From DASSNR01 sp036278935 (GTDB lineage Bacteria; Gemmatimonadota; Gemmatimonadetes; Gemmatimonadales; Gemmatimonadaceae): DNA of 64,000 nucleotides. The notes under the pieces are model-generated. The model worked only from the letters and a program-made list of their open reading frames with translations, ran no database searches and had not been told where the DNA came from. Position numbers and translations under genes: made by a program. Location of the stretch: NCBI GenBank assembly GCA_036278935.1, contig DASUKA010000146.1, positions 1 through 64,000 on the forward strand. Direction: 5' to 3'. Positions 9,019 to 17,701 of this stretch are shown piece by piece (within the stretch, counting starts at the first letter, position 1; each line of letters opens with the position of its first letter).

Positions 9019-10134
9019 CTACGCCAGGAACGTCGACGCTGGCGTGCAGGGGAGACCGAACGCTTCAGCCACCGCTGGATAGACCACCTTTCCATCGACA
9101 ACGTTGAGCCCCTTCGCGAGCGCCGCATCATCGCGCAATGCCTGCTTCCATCCCTTGTCCGCGAGCTGCCGCGCGTAGGGGAACGTGGCATTGGTGAGCG
9201 CGAGCGTGGAGGTGCGGGAGACGCCGCCGGGCATGTTCGCGACCGCGTAGTGGATGACGCCATCCACCACGTAGACGGGATTCTCGTGCGTCGTGGGGCG
9301 GATGGTCTCGACCGATCCACCCTGATCCACCGCGACATCCACGATCACCGAGCCGGGCTGCATATGCGAGAGGTCTTCGCGCCGGATCAGCCGCGGCGCT
9401 TTGGCGCCAACGACGAGCACGGCTCCCACGACCAGGTCCGCCGTCGCGATCTGCTCGAGGATGGCGTACCGATTCGAGTAGACGAGCTGCACGTTCGCGG
9501 GCATCACATCGGAGAGGTAGCGCAGTCGGTCCAGCGAGATATCGAGGATGGTGACATGCGCGCCAAGCCCGGCCGCCATCTTCGCGGCGTTGGTCCCCAC
9601 CACCCCGCCGCCCAGAATCACCACCTTCCCCGGCGCCACCCCGGGCACGCCGCCCAGCAGAATGCCGCGGCCGCCGTGCAGCTTCTCGAGGTACTTGGCG
9701 CCCTCCTGCACCGCCATCCGCCCGGCCACCTCGGACATGGGCGTGAGCAGCGGCAGCTCGCGCGACGGCAGCTCCACCGTCTCGTAGGCAATGCAGGTGG
9801 CACCGCTCTGCATGCACGCTCGGGTCAGCTGCTCATCGGCGGCAAAGTGAAAGTAGGTGAAGACGGTTTGCCCCGACCGCATCCGCGGCCACTCCGGCGC
9901 GACCGGCTCCTTGACCTTGAGGATCATTTCCGCCGTCTTCCACACCGTGTCCGCATCGGGCGCGATCTTGGCGCCCGCCTGCACGTACACGTCATCGCAG
10001 AAGCCACTTCCCTCTCCTGCATTCGTCTCCACGAGCACGCTGTGGCCCTGCGCCACGAGCGCCTCCGCGCCGGCGGGCACGAGCGCCACGCGGTTCTCGT
10101 TCGTCTTGATCTCCTTCGGTACGCCGATGTGCAT
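9019..10134 (-). CDS. ald: Alanine dehydrogenase
   Basis: Ald interconverts L-alanine and pyruvate plus ammonia using NAD. The 371-residue length is that of the family. The N-terminus MHIGVPKEIKTNENRVALVP is a near-perfect match to it, including the substrate-binding arginine and lysine region. The Rossmann motif VILGGGVVGTNAAKMA and the catalytic-loop segment around CIAYETVELP are present. The C-terminal DVAVDQGGSVETIRPTTHENPVY is diagnostic against the related transhydrogenase alpha chain and saccharopine dehydrogenase. It follows the M16 peptidase gene with a 39-base gap on the same strand. Confidence 0.97.
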   Translation of the reverse strand: MHIGVPKEIKTNENRVALVPAGAEALVAQGHSVLVETNAGEGSGFCDDVYVQAGAKIAPDADTVWKTAEMILKVKEPVAPEWPRMRSGQTVFTYFHFAADEQLTRACMQSGATCIAYETVELPSRELPLLTPMSEVAGRMAVQEGAKYLEKLHGGRGILLGGVPGVAPGKVVILGGGVVGTNAAKMAAGLGAHVTILDISLDRLRYLSDVMPANVQLVYSNRYAILEQIATADLVVGAVLVVGAKAPRLIRREDLSHMQPGSVIVDVAVDQGGSVETIRPTTHENPVYVVDGVIHYAVANMPGGVSRTSTLALTNATFPYARQLADKGWKQALRDDAALAKGLNVVDGKVVYPAVAEAFGLPCTPASTFLA

Positions 10135-10173
10135 AATCTCAAGGACAGGTCAGAAGGTGAGATGCGGCGTCGC

Positions 10174-11442
10174 CTACGCGGCCGCCGCGGGCCCGAGACT
10201 CACGACCGTCTGCGCTGCCGGGTCATAGAATTCGCGGCAGACAGCCATGATCTGGTCCGGTGCAATGGCATCGATGGCCGAGAGGATCTCATCCAGCGTC
10301 CGGTACGGCTCACCGTAGAGCGCCACGCCCGCCGCACGATACATGCGCGACGTGACACTTTCCAGCGACAGCGTGATCTGCCCTTTGAGCTGGCTCTTCC
10401 CCAGGGCGATCTCCGCGTCTGACAGCCCCTCCCCGGCCACGCGACCCAGCTCCTCCTGGACGGCCGCCGTGGCTTGGGCGGCGGTGTCGGGAGCCGTGCC
10501 GACGTACACGCCATGCACGCCCACTTCCGGATAGAACGAGTGGAACGTGTACACGGAGTACGCCAGACCCAACTCTTCCCGCACGTGCTGGAAGAGCCGT
10601 GAGCTCATGCCGCCCCCGAGGACGCTGCTGACGAGCACCATCGCGTAGCGCCGCGGGTCGCTATGCGCCATGGCTCGCGAGCCCAGTACAATGTGCGTCT
10701 GCGCGCTGCTTCGCGGCACGTGCTGCACGGACGGCTCCGCCCACATGGGCGCGGGGGCAACGAGCGGGGAGGCATCGCCGCTCGGCACGTCAGCCCACCC
10801 CGTCCCCTCCAGGATGCCAAGGAGATGCTCGTGCTCCACGTTGCCGGCGGCCGCCACCACAAGCTGAGGTGGATGATAGGCCCGCTCGTGCAGCTCGCGC
10901 AATTCCGTGATGCCCAGCGACGACACGGTGTCGCGGGTACCGAGGATCGGGTAGCCATACGGATGCGCGCCCCAGAGCGCTCCATTGTGCAGCTCGAACA
11001 CGAGATCATCCGGCGTGTCCTCGACCATGCTGATCTCTTCGAGCACCACCTTTCGCTCCAGCCGCAGATCCTTCGCGCGCAGCAGCGGTTGGAAGAGCAG
11101 ATCCCCAATGACCGCGGCCGCGCGCTCCAGGTGCTCGTCCAGCACCCGCGCCTGGAAGGCGGTGTGCTCGTGCGCCGTGTATGCGTCGAGCGATCCGCCC
11201 AGCACTTCCAGCGACAGCGCGATATCCCGCGCGGTACGCGTGCGGGTTCCCTTGAACACCATGTGCTCCAACAGGTGCGACACGCCCATGCGCTCCGGGG
11301 TTTCATGCACCGAGGCCGCGCGAACCCATGCCCCGAACGCGACGGACCGCACTCCCGGCATCCACTCCGAGAGCACGGTCAATCCGTTTGGCAATACGGT
11401 GCGCCGGAGCCCGGGGACGGGCCGCGACGACGGGGCACTCAC
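10174..11442 (-). CDS. M16-family zinc peptidase (pitrilysin/processing-peptidase type)
   Basis: A 422-residue M16B peptidase. The inverted zinc motif HLLEH occupies residues 56-60, with the catalytic glutamate E59. The third ligand glutamate is expected in VVLEEISMVEDTPDD further on. The second half carries the RMYRAAGVALYGEPYRT region of the inactive-lobe domain. Bacterial M16B enzymes next to pnp (YmxG/MlpA group) are a widespread arrangement; B. subtilis has the same pair. The start ATG overlaps the pnp stop by four bases, so expression is coupled to PNPase. The protein appears cytoplasmic, since no signal peptide is visible. The physiological substrate is unknown. Confidence 0.93.
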   Translation of the reverse strand: MSAPSSRPVPGLRRTVLPNGLTVLSEWMPGVRSVAFGAWVRAASVHETPERMGVSHLLEHMVFKGTRTRTARDIALSLEVLGGSLDAYTAHEHTAFQARVLDEHLERAAAVIGDLLFQPLLRAKDLRLERKVVLEEISMVEDTPDDLVFELHNGALWGAHPYGYPILGTRDTVSSLGITELRELHERAYHPPQLVVAAAGNVEHEHLLGILEGTGWADVPSGDASPLVAPAPMWAEPSVQHVPRSSAQTHIVLGSRAMAHSDPRRYAMVLVSSVLGGGMSSRLFQHVREELGLAYSVYTFHSFYPEVGVHGVYVGTAPDTAAQATAAVQEELGRVAGEGLSDAEIALGKSQLKGQITLSLESVTSRMYRAAGVALYGEPYRTLDEILSAIDAIAPDQIMAVCREFYDPAAQTVVSLGPAAAA

Positions 11443-13703
11443 GTCCGGGATCGGCCTCCACGCCCTTCGCCGCTCCGCGACCGGCCCGAACGACCGCCGC
11501 GGCGGTGAGCGCGCTCGGGCTGCTCGGTTGCCTCGACCTCGCCGGCGTCGTTGGTGTTGACCGGTGGCGCCGCGCGCTCGTGGGCGCCCGACTCTGCGCC
11601 GTCACCCTCGGTGGCCGCCTGTGGCTTGGGAAGCAACGCCTTCATGGACAGACGGAGCCGCCCGCGCTCGTCGCGGTCAATGAGCTTCACCTTCACGCGA
11701 TCTCCCTTCTTGACCACGTCTTCCGTCTTTTCCGTGCGCCCGTGCTGCAGCTCCGAGATATGCACCAGCCCTTCCGTACCCGGCAGGATCTCGACAAAGG
11801 CGCCGAAGGCCGTCGTGCTCTTGACCGTCCCTTCGTAGGTGGCGCCGATCTCCGGCTCCTGCGTGAGCGCCTCGACCATGGCGCGCGCCCGCTGCATGGA
11901 CTCGCCGCCCACCGCGGCAATCGTCACCAGGCCGGTGTCCTCCACCGTGATCTGCGCGCCCGTCTCGTCCTGGATCCCGCGAATCGTCTTGCCCTTGGGG
12001 CCGATGAGATCGCCGATCTTCTCAGGATTGATGGTCACCGTCACGATGCGTGGCGCATAGGGCGAGAGCTCCGCGCGCGGCTCGGCGAGCGCTTCGCGCA
12101 TCTTGCCCAGAATGTGCATCCGCCCCTCGTGGGCCTGCGCCAGTGCCTGCCGCAGGATCGCGAGATCGAGCCCTTCGATCTTGATGTCCATCTGGATGGA
12201 GGTGATCCCGTTCTCCGTTCCCGCGACCTTGAAGTCCATGTCGCCCAGATGGTCCTCGGTGCCGAGGATGTCGGTGAGAATGGCGTACCGGTCGCCCTCC
12301 TTGATCAGCCCCATGGCCACGCCGGCCACGGCGCCGAGCATCGGCACGCCGGCGTCGTAGAGCGCGAGGGAGCCGCCACAGACCGACGCCATGGACGACG
12401 AGCCGTTCGATTCCAGCACGTCCGAGACGATGCGGATGGTGTACGGAAATCCCTCCGGCTCAGGCAGGAGCGCCTGCAGCGCGCGCTCGGCCAGATTCCC
12501 GTGGCCGATCTCGCGCCGGCTGGTGCCGCGCACTGGCCGCACCTCGCCGGTACAGAAAGGCGGGAAGTTGTAGTGCAGCATGAACGACTTGCTGGTCTCG
12601 GCGGGATCATCGATGGAGTCGAGCCGCTGCACATCGTTCGCGGTGCCCAGCGTGACCGCCACCAGCGCCTGCGTCTGACCGCGCGTGAAGAGCGCGGAGC
12701 CGTGGGCGCGTGGCAGCAGACCGGTCTGAATGGAAATCGGACGCACCTCCGTGACCGAGCGGCCATCCACGCGCTCACCCGTATCCAACACCTGCGCGCG
12801 CAGGCTGTCGTACTCAGCATCGCCCAGCAGGTCCGCGATATCCTTCGCGTTGTCCGGGAATTCGACCGTGAGCGCCTCGCGCACGTCGTGCTTCACCTGC
12901 GCCACGGCCGCCAGGCGCTCGTGCTTCTCCGGACCCTTGATCGCCTCCGCGATGGGCTGTGCGGCCAGCTCGTTGACACGGGCCATGAGATCGGCGGGCG
13001 GCTCCGCCCTGGTCCACGCCATCTTCTCGACGCGCGTGGTAGCGAGCAGTTCTTCCTGCATCGCGACGAGCTCGCGGATGGACGCGTGGGCAATGGTAAG
13101 TCCATCGACGACGGCGTCCTCGCTCACCTCGAGGGCGCCGCCCTCGACCATGACGATGGAATCCGCCGAGCCGGCGACAATGACATCCATGTCGCTGTAG
13201 GAGAGCTGCGCGAAGGTGGGGTTCACCACCCAGTTGTCCTGAATGCGTCCGATCCGCACGCCGGCGATGGGACCCATGAAGGGGATCTTCGACGCATTCA
13301 GCGCGAACGATGTCGCGAGGAGGCCGAGCACGTCCGCGTCGTTCTCCTGGTCCGCGGAAATGACGTAGAGGAAGACCTGGACTTCATTCTTGAAGCCTTC
13401 GGGGAAGAGCGGGCGGATGGAGCGGTCGATGATGCGCGCCGAAAGAATTTCTTCATCGCGCGGCCGACCCTCGCGCTTGATGAACCCGCCCGGAATCTTA
13501 CCGGCCGCGTACGAGCGTTCCTTGTACTCGACGGTGAGAGGGAAGAAGGGGAGCGTGCTGATCGTCTCGCTCACGGAGACGGCCGCCAGCACCATGGTTT
13601 CGCCGAACTGCACGACGGCGGCGCCGGCAGCCTGCTTCGCCATTCGCCCGGTTTCGATGATCAGCCGGCGGCCGGCGAAGTCTCGTTCAATCCGTTGCAT
13701 CAT
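11439..13703 (-). CDS. pnp: Polyribonucleotide nucleotidyltransferase (PNPase)
   Basis: PNPase degrades RNA 3' to 5' by phosphorolysis and is a degradosome component. The 754-residue chain has two RNase PH domains (about 10-230 and 310-540). The first opens with AGRRLIIETGRMAKQA; the second includes RTEVLCHGSALFTRGQTQ-like sequence here as HGSALFTRGQTQAL. A KH domain follows with GPKGKTIRGIQDETG, then an S1 domain with FGAFVEILPGTEGLVHISEL. The last 50 or so residues are a Gly/Arg/Ser-rich tail, a feature often used for RNA or protein contacts. It follows rpsO across an intergenic hairpin that probably regulates read-through. Confidence 0.98.
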   Translation of the reverse strand: MMQRIERDFAGRRLIIETGRMAKQAAGAAVVQFGETMVLAAVSVSETISTLPFFPLTVEYKERSYAAGKIPGGFIKREGRPRDEEILSARIIDRSIRPLFPEGFKNEVQVFLYVISADQENDADVLGLLATSFALNASKIPFMGPIAGVRIGRIQDNWVVNPTFAQLSYSDMDVIVAGSADSIVMVEGGALEVSEDAVVDGLTIAHASIRELVAMQEELLATTRVEKMAWTRAEPPADLMARVNELAAQPIAEAIKGPEKHERLAAVAQVKHDVREALTVEFPDNAKDIADLLGDAEYDSLRAQVLDTGERVDGRSVTEVRPISIQTGLLPRAHGSALFTRGQTQALVAVTLGTANDVQRLDSIDDPAETSKSFMLHYNFPPFCTGEVRPVRGTSRREIGHGNLAERALQALLPEPEGFPYTIRIVSDVLESNGSSSMASVCGGSLALYDAGVPMLGAVAGVAMGLIKEGDRYAILTDILGTEDHLGDMDFKVAGTENGITSIQMDIKIEGLDLAILRQALAQAHEGRMHILGKMREALAEPRAELSPYAPRIVTVTINPEKIGDLIGPKGKTIRGIQDETGAQITVEDTGLVTIAAVGGESMQRARAMVEALTQEPEIGATYEGTVKSTTAFGAFVEILPGTEGLVHISELQHGRTEKTEDVVKKGDRVKVKLIDRDERGRLRLSMKALLPKPQAATEGDGAESGAHERAAPPVNTNDAGEVEATEQPERAHRRGGRSGRSRSGEGRGGRSRT

Positions 13704-13733
13704 GTGGTCTCACGTCGTTCTGGAAGCACAAAA

Positions 13734-13762
13734 CGCGCGGAGCCCGTTCGGGTGTCCGCGCG
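13734..13762 (-). terminator. rpsO-pnp intergenic hairpin, attenuator/terminator
   Basis: Perfect arms CGCGCGGA and TCCGCGCG (13734-13741 and 13755-13762) flank an inner CCCG/CGGG pairing. On the minus strand TTTT follows the stem directly. This is a classic Rho-independent shape, placed 20 bases after the rpsO stop and about 30 bases before pnp. In E. coli a terminator and processing site occupy the same place. Confidence 0.75.
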
Positions 13763-13781
13763 ATTGCGGGTGGGCAGCAGC

Positions 13782-14042
13782 CTAGTGGCGGAGGCCAAGC
13801 TCGTCGATGAGCTGGCGATAGCTGTCGATGTTGGTTCGCTTGAGATAGTCGAGCAACCGGCGACGCTGTCCAACCATCTTCAACAGACCGCGCCGGCTGT
13901 GATTGTCTTTCGGATGGATGCGGAAGTGTCCCGTCAGGTAGTTGATCCGGTCGGTGAGGACCGCTACCTGCACCCGCGCCGAGCCGCTGTCGCGCTCGTG
14001 CGTCCGGTACTTCTCGATCGTCGCTGTTTTCTCGAAAGCCAT
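13782..14042 (-). CDS. rpsO: 30S ribosomal protein S15
   Basis: S15 is a primary 16S rRNA-binding protein that organises the central domain of the small subunit. The 86-residue sequence is close to the standard 88-89. The family core is present: QVAVLTDRINYLTGHF, HPKDNHSRRGLLKMVGQRRRLLDYL and YRQLIDELGLR. It precedes pnp, the usual bacterial neighbour. The 100 bases upstream are shared with the divergent kinase gene and contain a 7-base inverted repeat. Confidence 0.98.
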   Translation of the reverse strand: MAFEKTATIEKYRTHERDSGSARVQVAVLTDRINYLTGHFRIHPKDNHSRRGLLKMVGQRRRLLDYLKRTNIDSYRQLIDELGLRH

Positions 14043-14078
14043 TACGTATATTCTCCAAACGGACTACTGCGCTGCTAC

Positions 14079-14096
14079 GCTTCAATGTGTTGAAGC
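14079..14096. promoter_or_regulatory. Inverted repeat between divergent rpsO and kinase genes
   Basis: GCTTCAA and TTGAAGC form a perfect 7-base dyad around TGTG in the 99-base divergent region. It lies 37 bases upstream of rpsO and 46 bases upstream of the kinase start. It is well placed for a regulator affecting one or both directions. No matching regulator is recognised. Confidence 0.4.
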
Positions 14097-14141
14097 ATGG
14101 TAATTTAGTGAAACCCGACCCCCCTGTAAAGACGCTGCCTC

Positions 14142-15809
14142 GTGCCTGAGCGCCATCTGGGCCAGACCCTCGGTCGCTTTCGCGTCGATTCCCTCATCGG
14201 CGCGGGCGGATTCGCGTGGGTGTACAAGGGGTACGACCCCGAGCTCGATATCCCGGTCGCCGTCAAGGTGCTCAAACCCCAGTATGCCGGCGATGAGAAC
14301 GTGGAGGAGCGCTTTCGCCGGGAGGCCTCCACCGCCGCCAAGCTGCGCCACCCGAACATCGTGCGCATCCTCGCCGTCGGGCGGCAGGACAGCGCCGTGT
14401 ATTTCGTGATGGACCTGCTGCCCACCGGCCTCGACACCCGGCTGCAGCTCCTCGGCACTCTTCCCGAGCCGATGCTCATCCGGCTCGGCTTGGATGTCAC
14501 CGCAGCGCTCGCCTTCGCGCACCGGGAAGGGGTCATCCACCGCGACATCAAGACCGACAATATCCTCTTCGACGAACACGGCAATGCCGTCGTCGCGGAC
14601 TTCGGGATCGCGCGCGCCATGAGCGACTCGAGCGAGCACACGCGGACGAACATGGTGGTCGGCACGCCGCAGTACTTCTCGCCGGAGCAGGCGCGCGGCC
14701 AATCGCTGGACGGACGGTCCGACCTGTATTCGCTCGGGGTCACGCTGTTCAAGGCAGCCACGGGCGTCGTGCCCTTTCAGGGCGACGACTGGTACGAGAT
14801 CGCCCGCGCCCACGTGGAGGACCGGCCGCCGCGCCCCGGCTCGTTCAATCCCGCGCTCTCGCGCGATATGGAGCGCGTGATCCTGCAATGTCTGGAGAAG
14901 GATCCCGAGGATCGCTACCCGAGCGCCGAGGCGCTCCACGCAGAGCTGACGCAACGGCTGATCGTCACCACGCCTCAGGAACAGGAGCGCACGCTGAGCC
15001 TCACCGCGACGCAGCGTCTGCCCTTCTCTGCGTCCGCCGCCGCCGCGCGCTGGCGGCGCACGCTCCGCCGCGCTTTCGGCCGCACACCGGGCCGATGGGC
15101 GTTGCCCGGCGCCATCGCCCTGCTGGCCATCGCCATCGTCATCGTGACCGCGCTGCGGAGCCGTGGGCGCGGTGCCCCTGCCCCGACGCGTACAGCCGCT
15201 GCGAGCTCGCTCGCGACCCGTCTGCCTCCGTCCGCAGTACCGCTCGACACGCGGCCGGATACCGTCGCCGCTGTTGCACCCACCCCCGATACCACGGCCG
15301 GCGCCCTCGGGACCGCTCCCCAGGCCACGCACCAGCCTCCACCTCCCCGAATTCTGCATGTGACAGCGCCTGCCGGCGCGGTCATCACCGTGGATGGGGT
15401 TCCTATCGGCACGGGTTCCCTGAGCAGTGACAGCCTTGCAGCGGGGCGCCACGAGATCGCTGCCACCATGGAGAGCTTCATCGCGCCCTGCAGCACTGCT
15501 CGTGCATCCACGCACGTGCGTCTTGGTGCGCATGGCACGACGCGCGTGTCGCTCACCCCGCGCGCCTGCGGCTCCATGGCGCTCGACGTAGTGCCGGCCG
15601 GGGCACACTTTGCCGTCACCACGGCGGCGGGCGACTCCGTGGAGAACGGCGTGGCCCCGCTCGATACGGTGCTGGTGCTCCCGGCCGGCAGCTACCATCT
15701 CCAGGTGAGCGCGCGCTACTGCGCTCCGTATACCAGCCATTTCGAGCTCGCCGCCGGCGAGGAGCACCACGAGTGGGCCCACTTGATCTGCGTGCCCCCT
15801 TCATCATGA
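14142..15809 (+). CDS. Membrane-anchored Ser/Thr protein kinase with PEGA repeat
   Basis: A 555-residue Hanks-type kinase. The kinase domain covers about residues 12-270: glycine loop IGAGGFAWVYKG, ATP lysine K42, catalytic H133-R134-D135 with K137 and N140, and D153-F-G. These are all the residues needed for activity. A single membrane segment at about 324-343 (rich in Ala/Ile/Val) is followed by a Pro/Thr/Ala linker and extracytoplasmic PEGA-like sequence with AVITVDGVPIG and AGRHEI, then a second such unit. The start is GTG at 14142; the N-terminus MPERHLGQTLGRF is the normal opening of these kinases. The gene stands alone on the plus strand, divergent from rpsO and convergent with a small secreted protein gene. 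The signal and substrates are unknown. Confidence 0.93.
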   Translation: MPERHLGQTLGRFRVDSLIGAGGFAWVYKGYDPELDIPVAVKVLKPQYAGDENVEERFRREASTAAKLRHPNIVRILAVGRQDSAVYFVMDLLPTGLDTRLQLLGTLPEPMLIRLGLDVTAALAFAHREGVIHRDIKTDNILFDEHGNAVVADFGIARAMSDSSEHTRTNMVVGTPQYFSPEQARGQSLDGRSDLYSLGVTLFKAATGVVPFQGDDWYEIARAHVEDRPPRPGSFNPALSRDMERVILQCLEKDPEDRYPSAEALHAELTQRLIVTTPQEQERTLSLTATQRLPFSASAAAARWRRTLRRAFGRTPGRWALPGAIALLAIAIVIVTALRSRGRGAPAPTRTAAASSLATRLPPSAVPLDTRPDTVAAVAPTPDTTAGALGTAPQATHQPPPPRILHVTAPAGAVITVDGVPIGTGSLSSDSLAAGRHEIAATMESFIAPCSTARASTHVRLGAHGTTRVSLTPRACGSMALDVVPAGAHFAVTTAAGDSVENGVAPLDTVLVLPAGSYHLQVSARYCAPYTSHFELAAGEEHHEWAHLICVPPSS

Positions 15810-15828
15810 CGGCACGCATCACCCTGCC

Positions 15829-16221
15829 TCAGCGCGATGTGGCCACCACTCCCACCACTGCGCCGATCAGTGCTCCGAGCCAGAAGACCCCTCGCCGATA
15901 CCATGGCGTACGCGGCCGCTCCAGGAGCGCCACGTGTGCAACCACCACGGGCGTGGTCTGACCGGTCACGAGCGCGGTAGCGCGCCCATGATCCACGTGC
16001 ATTACCACAAAGCGAGCAACGAGCGCGTCTCGACGTCGTGGATCGACCGCAATGCCGCGCTCCCCGACCTGCACCCAGTCATGCCGCCCCACGGCAAAGG
16101 AGAACGTGCTGTCGCCGACGGCGGTGATCTCGAAGCGTACGGCGTTGTCCTGCGCGCGGGCCACGGTTGGCGCCAGGGCGCAGACACACGCGAGCACGAC
16201 GCTCAGCCCTAGCGCGCGCAC
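15829..16221 (-). CDS. Small exported protein with C-terminal membrane segment, function unknown
   Basis: I do not recognise the family. The 130-residue protein begins with a clear signal peptide (about residues 1-23, ending ...TVARAQ). A short beta-rich domain follows with FEITAVGDSTFSF and HDWVQVGERGIAVDPRRRD. The protein ends with a hydrophobic segment at about 108-127 (FWLGALIGAVVGVVA) just before the final TSR. The shape suggests an envelope protein anchored at the C-terminus. It is the last gene of the frr-cdsA-dxr-rseP run, 25 bases after rseP, so it may be co-expressed with envelope biogenesis genes. Confidence 0.7.
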   Translation of the reverse strand: MRALGLSVVLACVCALAPTVARAQDNAVRFEITAVGDSTFSFAVGRHDWVQVGERGIAVDPRRRDALVARFVVMHVDHGRATALVTGQTTPVVVAHVALLERPRTPWYRRGVFWLGALIGAVVGVVATSR

Positions 16222-16246
16222 GAGCCGGGTGGATAGGGAGGATGGT

Positions 16247-17701
16247 TCAGGGTCGGAGCAGGGATTTCACCAGGCTGGTGATGTCATTATACATGACCAG
16301 CGCGAAGAGCAGACCGATCGCGACCAGTCCGAAGCGCAGGATGTTCTCGCGGGTTCTTGTGCTGAACGCGCGCCCCTTCACCGCCTCCGCCACATTGAGC
16401 AGAATCTGCCCCCCGTCGAGAATCGGGATGGGCAGCAGGTTGAGCACGGCCACGTTCACGCTCAGGAACGCCAACAGGCGCAGCACCGTGGCGAAGCCCA
16501 TTTCAGCGGCCTGCGCGGAGACACGCGCGATGGTAATGGGCCCGCCAAGCGCCTTCACGGACACGCCGCCCGTGAACAGCCCCTTCACCACCCCCACCAC
16601 GGTGCCGGCGAATACCCACGTGCCGCTCCACCCGGCGCCGATCGCCTCGCCGAGCGAGATCGGCTGCGTCTCGCCGATCTGGCGTTCCACGCCGATCCGT
16701 CCGGTGACCTCCATGCGACCCGTCACAGGATTCGGCGCGGTCTCCGAATCCGGGCGTACGGCGAGCATCGTGCGGCTTCCACCGCGCGCAACCTGCACGT
16801 GCAGCGTGTCTCCCGCCGATTGCTGCACCAGCGCGACGACCTGAGGCCAGCTATCCATGGGACGTCCGTTGACACCGACAATGCTGTCACCTTGTTGCAT
16901 GCCCGCCCGAGCGCCGGCCCCGTCGGGGAAGACCTGAGCGATGACGGCCGGTACGTCGGGCTGCACCGCCGTCATGATCTGGGCGAGCGTCACCCCAGTA
17001 CTGTCCCCCAGGGGGACCGTCACCTGCCCTCGCTGGGTGCGCACGCGGAAGGTGCTTGCATGGCTCGCCGCCGCCTTGGCGACGAAATCATCCCAGCTCG
17101 CGATGGGCTGGCCGTTCACGGCGAGAATCGTATCCCCTGGCGCCAGCTGCGCGAGCTGCGGAGCGCCGGGCACCGGCATCACGCCTCCGATCACGCGCGT
17201 GTTGATGACCGGAACGCCCTCCTGCAGCGCCAAGCCCCCCAGGATGACGAAGCCCAACACCATGTTCATCGTCACACCGGCGAACATGATCAACAGGCGC
17301 GCGGCGAGCGATTTGGACTCGAACAGCCGCTGCTCCGGCACCGGACGCGGTCCGAAGGGCGCCATGCCGTCAGGGTCGTAATACCGGGAGGAGCGTGGCA
17401 GCGCCGCGCCGCCTTCGTCGGCGCCAGAGGAGGACGCATGCTCGCCTCCCCCTTCCAGCATGGCCATCGTCTCATCTTCGCGCGAGGCCATGCGCACGTA
17501 GCCGCCCAGCGGAATGGCAGCGATCACGTATTCGGTCTCGCCCCACTTGTGGCTCCATAGGGCCGGCCCGAAGCCGATCGAGAAGCGCGGGGCATAGACC
17601 CCCGTGGCCTTGGCCGCGAGAAAGTGCCCCAGCTCGTGGATGAACACCACGAGCCCGAAGACGAAGACGATAGCAAGCGGAGTGCGAAGCCAATCTAGCA
17701 T
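16247..17701 (-). CDS. rseP: RseP-type site-2 intramembrane zinc metalloprotease
   Basis: RseP cleaves membrane-embedded anti-sigma factors and leftover signal peptides. The zinc site HELGH lies at residues 22-26 inside the first membrane segment, and the third ligand is in the C-terminal LLPIPILDGGQIL segment. Two PDZ-like regions lie between them (around VLAVNGQPIASWDDF and IVGVNGRPMDSW). At 484 residues it is somewhat longer than E. coli RseP (450), because of a Ser/Gly/Glu-rich insert at about 75-110. The start ATG at 17701 overlaps the dxr stop by seven bases. The dxr-rseP pair is a common arrangement. Confidence 0.95.
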   Translation of the reverse strand: MLDWLRTPLAIVFVFGLVVFIHELGHFLAAKATGVYAPRFSIGFGPALWSHKWGETEYVIAAIPLGGYVRMASREDETMAMLEGGGEHASSSGADEGGAALPRSSRYYDPDGMAPFGPRPVPEQRLFESKSLAARLLIMFAGVTMNMVLGFVILGGLALQEGVPVINTRVIGGVMPVPGAPQLAQLAPGDTILAVNGQPIASWDDFVAKAAASHASTFRVRTQRGQVTVPLGDSTGVTLAQIMTAVQPDVPAVIAQVFPDGAGARAGMQQGDSIVGVNGRPMDSWPQVVALVQQSAGDTLHVQVARGGSRTMLAVRPDSETAPNPVTGRMEVTGRIGVERQIGETQPISLGEAIGAGWSGTWVFAGTVVGVVKGLFTGGVSVKALGGPITIARVSAQAAEMGFATVLRLLAFLSVNVAVLNLLPIPILDGGQILLNVAEAVKGRAFSTRTRENILRFGLVAIGLLFALVMYNDITSLVKSLLRP

